A DNA stretch of 64,000 bases from Terebella lapidaria (lineage: Eukaryota; Annelida; Polychaeta; Terebellida; Terebellidae). The notes under the pieces are model-generated. The model saw only the letters and a list, made by a program, of their open reading frames with translations. It ran no database searches and was not told the origin of the DNA. The position numbers were made by a program, and so were the translations under genes. Positions 55,478 to 64,000 of the stretch are shown one piece after another (the stretch's first letter is position 1; every line of letters starts with the position of its first letter). Where the stretch lies: NCBI GenBank assembly GCA_949152475.1, contig OX424558.1:31816651-31880650 (forward strand), given 5' to 3'.

Positions 55478-55479
55478 CT

Positions 55480-56650
55480 ATCCATAGCTATATGATGGGC
55501 ATAGCTATATGATGGGCATATTTTCTGACTGTCCGTCTTTCAAAGTGCAGACAATAATATAACAATAGTATGTTTTATTAAGATTCTTAAAAAAAACATG
55601 CTAAATATCAGAATGTCAATTGATTGTTTTCGGGCCGTGGGGTCACGTCAAGCACATTTGTCTTACTTGATTGACTGGATTTCTTACTTGATTTCTGCAA
55701 ACTCCGTTCCACATCTCGAATCACACAGTTTGCAATAGACCAATCCAGATTATGGGCCAGAAAACAACCTCGTCAGTCTGCGCACATGCCTTAATTACAT
55801 GTATAATTTGCGTTTACACCAAAAATGAACAAAACGTCATGCATGTACTGGAATGTCACGTCACCTTGTCACGCAGCCCTGATAAATTTTTGCCTCCATA
55901 ACCAGTGAGAGCCTTATAGTTCACATCATAATGGTACTGATATAGTATACAACCTTCCTATAGCCTCGGGATGTGACAGTGTCAATGAATATTGAAGCTA
56001 CGCCCGCGGGAAATATTTCGCTCACACTAGCACATCTATAGAGTGAAATGTTTTGGTTTGTTGTCCAGGACAACAGGCAACAGATGTTCCATTATTATAC
56101 TGGGTAAATGAATTAAAGCCAATTTAACCTCGATGGCGCACGCTTACAATTTCACATTCCCCAAACTAAATATTATGCCTCCTTTCAACTCCAGAGATAT
56201 GATGAATACCGTTAATAATACACCATAGAACACAGAAAGTATGAATTTAAATTTTGTTTGCACAACACAAATAAGAAAATGGGGACATGGAGTAGAATGT
56301 TTTAAGTCCACTGTTGTGCCACACAGTTGCTGCGTCCATTGTTAATATTGCTACGTGTGGTGACCAGGACTTTAGGGATCTCACGATCGGGAGATAGTAC
56401 CAACCATGACAGATCGTAATGTCACAAAATATACAAATATATCGTTTGATCACGTGATGGGTTTGAAACAACTATATGGTCCTTAAATTTTACCCAGTCC
56501 ATAATAATGCAAAATGATTGCATATTTTGTGGTCGTCCAATTTTCGGCAGCAAACACCAGGGAATAACACTCAGTTGTGAACATCCGATAGTCCAACTGG
56601 CGATAAACCATGTGGTACAAACTGTACTATCGCACTGTGGGATAGACCGT
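55480..56650. other. Unannotated stretch within the 6.9-kb structure
   Basis: Apart from a stray array unit at 55,505-55,560 and a 20-bp duplication (ATAGCTATATGATGGGC) at its left edge, I see no gene or repeat. Confidence 0.45.
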
Positions 56651-56659
56651 GAGTATCAG

Positions 56660-58080
56660 AGTATTGGGCTGTCGGAAAGTCGGACTGTCGGACGGTCAGA
56701 AAACATATCCCCATCATATACTATATCTTTGTCTGCAGTCGGATGGTCTGAACGAAATCAATGTACCTGTTAGGTTTGCGATGATTGCAGTCGGACTGTC
56801 GGACGGTCAGAAAACATACCCCCATCATGTACCATATCATTGTCTGCAGTCGGATGGTCTGAACGAAATTAAAGTACCTTTTAGTTATGAGATGTCTGCA
56901 GTCGGACTGTCGGACGATCAGAAAACATGCCCCATCATGTTCTATATCATTGTCTGCAGTCGGATGGTCTGAACGAAATCAATGCACCGTTTAGTATTAA
57001 GCTGTCTGCAGTCGGACTGTCGGACGGTCAGAAGACATATCCCCATCATGTACTATATCTTTGTCTGCAGTCGGATGGTCTGAACGAAATCAATGCACCC
57101 TTTAGCATTAAGTTGTCTGCAGTCGGACTGTCGGACGGTCAGAAAACATGCCCTCATAATGTACTATATCATTGTCTGCAGTCGGATGGTTGCGGAAGGA
57201 AATCAATGCACCCTTTAGTATTGAGATGTCTGCAGTCGGACGGTCAGAAAACATACCCCCATCATGTACTATATCATTGTCTGCAGTCGGACGGTCTGAA
57301 CAAGATTAAAGTACTTTTTAGTTATGAGATGTCTGCAGTCGGACTGTATCATTGTCTGCAGTCGGATGGTCGCGGAAGGAAATCAATACATCCTTCAGTA
57401 TTGAGATGTCTGCAGTCGGACTGTCGGACGGTCAGAAAACATACCCCCATCATGTGCTATATCATTGTCTGCAGTCGGATGGTCTGAATGAAATTAATGT
57501 ACTTTTTAGTTATGAGATGTCTGCTGTCGGATGGTCGGACGGTCAGAAAACATGCTCCCATCAGGTACTATATCATTGTCTGCAGTCGGGTGGTCTGAAC
57601 GAAATCCATGTACCCTTAAGTTCAGTATTGAGATGTCTGCAGTCGGACTGTCGGACGGTCAGAAAATATGCCCCCATCATTTACTATATCATTGTCTGCA
57701 GTCGGATGGTCTGAACGAAATCAATGTACCTTCTAGTTATGAGATGTCTGCAGTCGGACTGTCGGGCGGTCAGAAAACATACCCCCATCATGTACTATAT
57801 CATTGTCTGCAGTCGGTTGGTCTCAACGAAATCAATGTACCTTTTAGTTATGAGATGTCTGCAGTCGGACTGTCGGGCGGTCAGAAAACATATCCCCATA
57901 ATGTACTATGTCATTGTCTGCAGTCGGATGGTCTGAACGAAATCATTGCACCCTTAAGTTTAGTATTGAGATGTCTGCAGTCGGACTGTCGGATGGTCAG
58001 AATACATACCCCCATCATTATTATATCATTGTCTGCAGTCGGATGGTCGCGGAAGGAAATACATGTAAATGCACCCTTCA
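56660..58080 (+). repeat. Right ~113-bp tandem array (about 12-13 units)
   Basis: Mirror of the left array (TGTCTGCAGTCGG, CCCCATCATGTACTATATCA, ATTGAGATGTCTGCAGTCGG). The open frames of up to 242 codons within it are accidents of a stop-free repeat. Confidence 0.95.
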
Positions 58081-58103
58081 GTATTAATAATAATAATAAT
58101 ATT

Positions 58104-58107
<4 letters not shown>

Positions 58108-58182
<75 letters not shown>
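58108..58182. repeat. (TA)n microsatellite
   Basis: About 37 TA dinucleotides without interruption, preceded by an AAT-rich run. It lies between the right array and the outer end of the 6.9-kb structure. Confidence 0.97.
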
Positions 58183-58183
<1 letters not shown>

Positions 58184-58329
58184 CATTTTTAAAATGTGTG
58201 GAGTAAGATACGCTACATGGGCCAAGATTTCTAGGGAGCATTATACTCGCTGTTTATGATGATAAACATCCATACACACAATACGCAGGTATCTGGTATA
58301 TATTACTACCTTATGTGTATGGATTAACT

Positions 58330-58540
58330 TTTTTGGTATTACCGAACAGGGTTGGGCCATCAAGCACATCTTTTACAGAAATATATCCACTGTGGTATCA
58401 CCAAGTCGATCAGCGAATAATTCGTTCTTTGTCAGCAGTCTATCATTCTTCACTTCTCTTGGACCTGAAACATGGGACTGGTCGTGGTACCATTTGTTCT
58501 GCTGAAAAAAGTCTCCAGTGCCAGAGGTGAACCAGGCCGT
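58330..58540 (+). repeat. Backbone repeat R2 distal fragment, copy 4
   Basis: CCATCAAGCACATC, TGGTATCACCAAGTC and the GGTCGTGG segment match 5.85-6.05 kb and 22.08-22.23 kb in order. Confidence 0.6.
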
Positions 58541-58980
58541 TTAGGGTGGCTATGTGACGTCATAGTAGACGTGAAGCCCACAAGGGGGTGTCATAACGTT
58601 ACCCTCCTAACTCTAATTGTAATTGTAGATTTTTTATGTACCGTTTTTCCACACTATTCATCCCCGATTTTTCGATGTCTAAGCGCTAGAGAAGCGTCAT
58701 AACCTGAAGATCAGTCTCGCTAGTGGATCAGTCATAACATGAGGTCCTCATCGCTAGGGAAGCGTTATGACATGAACATCAAACTCGCTTAAAGGCGTCA
58801 TAACTTTAACTCACGAATTTCTTGGGGACCACACCGTCATGAAGTTAGTTTCTTAGTCAATACATCGTCATCAGTTGGAAACCCCTTAGGCTGAAACCCA
58901 TTGCTATGTGTTACTGCGCCTTACAACTAAAAAAAGTTCAGGATCACACAGTACATGCCGTTACTTTCTGTCGAATGGGA
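58541..58980. repeat. Short degenerate repeats, otherwise unannotated
   Basis: At 58,676-58,810 a unit of about 40 bp (AAGCGTCATAACCTGAAGAT, then CTCGCTAG) recurs three times in degenerate form. No gene seen. Confidence 0.5.
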
Positions 58981-60050
58981 GGCTATCTTGTTGTAGGTCT
59001 TATACATACCAATAATTTTCGAAGTTTATCTTAGTGAACTTCACACCTAAGCCAGCCAATGATCTGTATAATTCAATCCCCCTAGTGGAAGGCAGACGTC
59101 ATTTGTAATGCCACACCGTTGAATATTTAGCAACTAGAATGGTACCTAAATTTTCTCACTCCATGATATGCATTCCTCACTTTTAACAGAAAGCAGAATA
59201 AATTGACAATTATTGAGAAGAACCAGTTCATGGATTTCATACAAAAACTGGATATCTGAGCTCGCACGTCTTCAGTGGTAAGGACTTGGATTTACTGGAT
59301 ACGTCTCAGTCATCACTTTCCACGACATCCAGAACAGAATATTTTTCAAGTGGTTTTTCAAATGAAACCAGTTGCAATTTGATGCAACGTGCGAGTGGTT
59401 ACCGGTGTGAGAGGTTGCACATTGCGACATGTCTGATGGACTTTGTTTACCTACGCTATCGAGTGAACCCCTACATTGTTTGGAACACAAGCCGGTGGCT
59501 CGTTATGCGAGTTCTTGGATACAATGTATTGTTTTTGTGGAGAGGCTTTTGAAATTTCTGTATCCTGCTGTGCACCTGGGTTCAAAGCACTTCTTCGAAA
59601 CCAACAAAACAAAGATCACGTCGAAAAAAACAACTCGCGCTGGTAAATGGTCTGCTCTTATCATTCATAACCATAACGTTATACTAGTTTTGTTTAGGTG
59701 AACGATGCAATTGAAACCAGACACTAATTGTACATCGATTGATGTTGTATTACATGATCAACAACCTGTGTACAATGTATTCAGAATGATTTCTTCGCTG
59801 TGGTATTGTGTAGCTGCTATCTATGGCCTGCCATGTTTGTTCGAAGGAGATTTTGAAAACTGCACTCAGGTATGGATGGAAGTAATTTCGCGGATAGTAG
59901 TGCATTCTGGCGCTGTAGTATCTATTTCAACTTGATGAATTTAATGTTAAATATTTGGCTGAGTTTTGTTTCTATTCCAATTTGTTATATTCTATTTTTG
60001 CTACTGTGATCAACAAAATCTGGTTTTGCAGGTGGTAATTGGTATTTACA
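58981..60050 (+). repeat. Backbone repeat R1, copy 7
   Basis: Holds the CCCTAGTGGAAGGCAGA segment (as at 16,656), a diverged R1 signature near 59,455-59,510 and the distal part with a satellite-like relic near 59,955-60,040. Confidence 0.65.
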
Positions 60051-60059
60051 TTTTAAAAC

Positions 60060-61200
60060 CATCCGGGAAGAAAGGTACATCAGGATCAACCGGGAAATCT
60101 AACAATTATGCTCAAAATTAAAACGCTTGACATTGTACTTGACAATACAATATTAGCTTGTTCCTCGTAAACAGTCGATGGGGTTTGGCATGAACGGATA
60201 GTAAAGAATGGAACCCAAAAGAACTTCCAAATTTTGGCTTTCTTTCCTGGTATATCCGGACAGTCTAGTTGAATTTCATTTAGCTGGAGCAGGGGGGTTT
60301 CCATATCCATTAGTATGTGAAGTTTCTTTATTCGTTTTATGGATATGGATGGTTTATTGACAAACATCGATGGCATTTATAGAATACAAGGTAAACTAAG
60401 TAGTTCTCAGCAGAATACATAAATAAAATATGTGCAATTTAGAATGCAAAAACTGAGAAAAATCAATCGATGTATCATCTAGGTAAACAGTGTAATGTTG
60501 GGGTTTTACTTGTCTTTCACACACTGTTGTATTGTTCAGTTGTTTCAAATTAGTGTTTCATTCGTCACTGTCAATCCAGGTAAACAGCAAGAGACCGTAA
60601 AGTTCAACAGCCTCCCAACACAAACAATACAGCAGTGACTTATAACAATTTGCATAACGAGCCACCTGTGTGTGTTCCCTGGTCCAAAGACTGCATTCGT
60701 CTTCTCAATAGCAATTGCAGACCAGGCCATTCACTGTCAGGACGCTTGGAGCAACTACTCACACCGGCAACCACTTACATGTTGCATCGAATGGCAGCCA
60801 AGTTAAATGGACAGACCGGTTGCAGGTGAACGGTCGACGTTCATTTGCAGAAAGTGATCACTTCCAGGTGAGATGGTGGAAAGAAGATATGGGTGAATAT
60901 AGCATGTTATCGCGTATGAGATGTGAGCTCATTAGTTCAGTGTTTGTGTGATCTCGGTGAACTAGCTCCCCTGGATAAGTGTCAAATCAGCCTGCCTTCG
61001 TAACGGTATCGAGTGAGTATGATTGGGTTCCATGTTAATTGCTTATTGTTCTATGATGTGACATTTCGGAGTATGATGTAATGTCTAACCTCCCCGAGGG
61101 TTGCGGGATTTATATTTGCTGGCTGAACGACTTAGCAATATTTGTAATGCAATGACATCAAACGACTCAAAGTCTTTTGTATATTCTCGGTCGGTTCTCT
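60060..61200 (-). repeat. Backbone repeat R1, inverted copy 8
   Basis: Reverse complement of the 14.5-15.65 kb order: TTTGCATAACGAGCCACCTG near 60,650, CTATGATGTGACATTTCGGA near 61,051 and TTTATATTTGCTGGCTGAA near 61,110. It is the only R1 copy in the opposite orientation. Confidence 0.7.
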
Positions 61201-61204
61201 CCGA

Positions 61205-62560
61205 TTGGTAAAATAAATGATCACAATTATACATGTATGGTATTCGGAAAGTAGAAAGGTATACCGACAAACAGACAAATTCATATTCCAAGACCGAATC
61301 TATGGACCGAAACCCTGTATTTAATGCGCAAATCTGACAATATGTAAACCGTTGCTGGTGGGTTTTTCCCTCAACTTTGCCACGATAGAACATCATCAGG
61401 AACATGACGAGACCTCAACTTCATGAAACTTAATCAGTTAGCATTTAAATACTTTGAACATTGTGCTAAAAACCAGAAAATTCAAGCATGTGTTCCGTGC
61501 ACTCTAGAAAGACGCCAATAAAACTTTTCTTAAAAATTACTTGTTGATCTTGTGAACATGGTGAAACGAGTCCATTGCAAAACGAATGTTTCCTGGCCTC
61601 ATGAGTTTAGCATCATCAATTATTTCATGAAACAATTAGTAGTAGTTATGTACTTTATCAATAGTAGTTATGTCCTTTATCGTCTAGATCGTGATGAATC
61701 AATTTATTTTCAAAACTTTTGGAACATTGCTATAATATTGTTGTAGGTCAACTCTTTTTAAGCCATAGAACTACCAATATTCCTCGAAGTTTACACCTAG
61801 TGAACTTTACATCTCAGTCAGCCAATATAAATACACCCTAGTGGAACGCAGATATGTCACTCGGAATGGTGCCTTATGATCACTCGATGCAAAACATACT
61901 CGCCCTTATCGAAGCGTACAAAGAATTGTCAATTTTTGACAAGGATCAGTTCATATGTTGATACAAATACTGGAAATCTGAGCTCACACGTCCTCTGCAG
62001 TAAGGATCTGAATTCACTCGACATGTCTTCTCCATATATGTCATATGAAAGGGAGCACATTTCACAAAATCGAGAACAGAATGTTCAGTTGCAAGTGGTC
62101 TGTCGAATGCAACCAGTTGCAATTTGATACAAAAGGCGAGAGGTGGGAGGTTGCATAGTGCGAACTGTCAGTGAGCTGGTCTAGCTATATTGTAGAATGG
62201 ACCCTCAGCGTCTCTGGACCTGAGAATACATGCAAGAGGCTCGTTATGCAAGTTATTGGATTTACTGCTGCACTGTCCGTGTGGAGAATCTGTCGAACAG
62301 TAGTCTTATGTTGTTTACCTGGAGTGACACCAGGAAACAAAACAGTAGTTGAATATCGAGGGATCTGCATGATATTGACATTTCAAATTGTCAACATTTG
62401 ATATTGAATAATGATAAAATGACCTTTGTACAACATATTCATATAAGTCGCAGTTGTATTTTGTAACCAATACAACTTCATACACATGTATTGACTTACA
62501 TCTGTACAAGTTAACCTGATAGAGTCATTAAACCGAGAAGAGAACATTATCCAGCTCAAA
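61205..62560 (+). repeat. Backbone repeat R1, copy 9
   Basis: Collinear with 16.18-17.2 kb and 45.4-46.2 kb: TACATGTATGGTATTCGGAA near 61,230, GAACATCATCAGGAACATGA near 61,388, and the R1 signature near 62,200-62,250. Confidence 0.7.
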
Positions 62561-62589
62561 TGGAAGGCCCGTTGTCCATGTCTATGTGT

Positions 62590-62830
62590 TGACAGCTTTA
62601 GGTTACCGTACCTGTGGTCCGATGACCTATTGGCATGGTGTTGCATCCGTCGTCCATCGTCCGTCGACATTTGTATCTTTAAAGTTTACGGTCGAGTCTT
62701 TCTGAAATTTTGCACAGAAATACCTAAATTATATTCTAAAAATGGGGTAATTTTTTATGTTCACACGGCCAATTTATGACTTTGGCTTTTTCCGTCCTCT
62801 GCATTCATGCATGGATCGATATTTGAGAAC
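62590..62830 (+). mobile_element. MITE-like element with GGTTACYGG end, copy 4 (left part)
   Basis: TAGGTTACCGTACCTGTGGT then TGACCTATTGGCATGGTGTT and repeated GTCGTCCATCGTCCGTCG, as at 35.09 kb. The right end was not located. Confidence 0.6.
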
Positions 62831-63265
62831 ATTGCGTGATATGCTCAAATTGTTTTAAACGTCTAAATGGTGGTGCCCAGGGAAAATAACGTAGCCAGAT
62901 TGTGAAGCAAATTTACCGTAATGTACGGCTTACATTTGGCGCCAACGATTGGTCAGCAATACTAAGCTTTGCTGTCTGATGACTCTTTATAGAGCCACCA
63001 GATATGGTGAGTTATATTCGAGACAGAAACAATAATTTTCCGATGCTTCAGCAGACATAATGCGTCTAGGCGAGATTAGAAAAATCCGTGGTGCGGAACA
63101 AAACAGTGGTTATAATATTATGACTATTACTGTGTACACTTAAGGTTACCTGTTGAATCTTGTGCCCATTACTTGCACTATCCAGTGAGCAATATTGATC
63201 CCATGTGAAAATCGACGATAACTAGTACCATCCTCTATCCAGTACACATTGTATGTGGATTTAAG
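62831..63265. other. Unannotated stretch
   Basis: No gene or recognisable repeat beyond the possible remainder of the preceding MITE-like element. Confidence 0.35.
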
Positions 63266-63269
63266 GCAT

Positions 63270-63700
63270 AACCCCTACCTTATCCAACTGAATCGATGTG
63301 AAAATACTCATTGCGTAATTGGAGTCCATTTTGGGCTGTTGGCGATATTTGACATGAAACGGGAATTGTTATCTAAGCAAAGTGTGTTATCTTGACAATG
63401 CTGGTAAAAACACACAGACACATAACGAGAGTAACATGATACGATCATATTTTGCCTGCAAGCTATGTTTTGTCAGTTGTTTGGTGTGGATGGCGTTCGG
63501 TTCATGGAGAATAATTTTTGTAGAAGTCTCTCAAATATCAGAACGTTTTTCAAGCGTGATTCCCAAAGCTGCTAACAAGCAAATCATGGCGTGGTTCCGG
63601 CATTTTTGCAACGTTGGTGTCAACGATTCGTTTATTTACATGGGCGTTGTTTCTTTTAGGAGATAATTGAGTAATAAAGTGATATTGGCAGTAAAAATAA
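63270..63700 (+). repeat. Backbone repeat R2, copy 5 (empty site for the 1,990-bp element)
   Basis: CCAACTGAATCGATGTGAAA and CATTTTGGGCTGTTGGCGAT match the left flank of the 19.39-kb transposon, and GGGAATTGTTATCTAAGCAA matches its right flank. Here they are joined through a single ATATTT, so no insertion is present. Confidence 0.8.
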
Positions 63701-64000
63701 TTTTTTGCAAATCAATTACACATATACCTGTTCGTAAAATAGGATACAAAACATACTATGTTTGATCAGACGGATACCTCTAACATAACCTATTTCACTC
63801 TCGATAAGCCAGTTCGGAAATGTTTCTAGGTCAGGTCTAGTGGTATAAACAAAACGTTGGTACACACCATGTTCAAACGTGAGTGACTCGGTGAACTCGA
63901 AGTAAACAAAGTATTTAGCATTGTACAGCAAGGCGAAATCGAGTAATGTGTTGGACTGTTGGTGACAGTGTTACATTACCGCCATTCTCGGTAGCATGAC
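63701..64000. other. Window end, no feature seen
   Basis: AT-rich sequence with no supported gene. Confidence 0.35.

Larger units (their letters stand above)
51332..58223. mobile_element. 6.9-kb inverted structure with mirrored tandem arrays at its ends
   Basis: The outer ends are inverted copies: GGCCCATGTAGCGTATCTTA on the left and the same in reverse complement on the right, ending at 58,223. Inside each end is a tandem array of units of about 113 bp in mirror orientation. AAG on both sides (51,329-51,331 and 58,224-58,226) is a weak candidate duplication. No transposase was found, so it would be a non-autonomous foldback-type element, or two separate arrays that happen to face each other. 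Confidence 0.65.

Noticed and set aside
56927-58259. Open frames of 186 and 242 codons with repeated CLQSDG / LSAVGW blocks
   Set aside because: They fall wholly in the ~113-bp tandem array, whose unit lacks stops in several frames. The same kind of frame appears on the opposite strand in the mirror array. No sign of a real protein.
1-64000. tRNA genes
   Set aside because: I scanned for GTTCRANNC-type B boxes with a suitable A box and acceptor pairing and found no convincing case. A covariance-model search would be decisive.

Overview
The window looks like nuclear DNA of a marine lophotrochozoan, most likely a mollusc. It is AT-rich, intron-bearing and packed with decayed transposable elements, satellites and inverted repeats. 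The taxonomic clue is a reverse-transcriptase fragment and its 3' tail (13.35-14.22 kb, tail again at 44.2 kb) of a type I remember as common in bivalve genomes; that is memory, not a search result. I found no conserved single-copy host gene.

The backbone seems to be one long repeat, called R1 plus R2 here, which recurs in the same order and mostly the same orientation at about 2.3-6.1, 12.6-17.8, 18.9-22.6, 25.1-27.3, 43.5-46.5/49.5-51.3, 58.2-60.1 and 61.2-63.7 kb, with one inverted copy at 60.1-61.2 kb. Other elements are inserted into it, and several are dated or bounded by comparing one copy with another.

The main discovery is a DNA transposon of about 16.2 kb (27,285-43,515) that appears complete. 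It has roughly 190-bp terminal inverted repeats starting TATGGAAGCG, 6-bp flanking duplications (CCTTTC), and a paralogous empty site at 44,806-44,830. Inside each terminus lies a long 31-bp minisatellite built on AAGACGTCTT, in mirror orientation. The interior carries two convergent genes with matching poly(A) signals: a spliced plus-strand gene with a SAM-like segment, a conserved GGG domain and a C-terminal RING finger (30,076-37,592), and a minus-strand DDE integrase with intact D, D and E (39,777-40,973). I class it as IS3EU-like. A Crypton-like tyrosine-recombinase remnant and three MITE-like elements sit in introns of the RING gene.

Other elements, from left to right: a THAP zinc-finger exon (1.5 kb); a decayed large repeat-family gene (8.9-11.6 kb, minus) between long inverted repeats; a 926-bp foldback element next to a 5S-rRNA-like sequence (17.8-18.9 kb); a 1,990-bp non-autonomous DNA transposon with TTATTT duplications (19,393-21,382); a CR1/L2-type LINE (22.6-25.06 kb); a perfect array of eight 364-bp satellite units (46,531-49,498); and a 6.9-kb inverted structure (51.3-58.2 kb) with mirrored arrays of about 113 bp around a 2.2-kb core holding fifteen copies of the motif AGAYGTAAC.

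A recurring theme is DNA elements whose ends carry tandem or clustered short motifs, presumably recognition sites for their recombinases.
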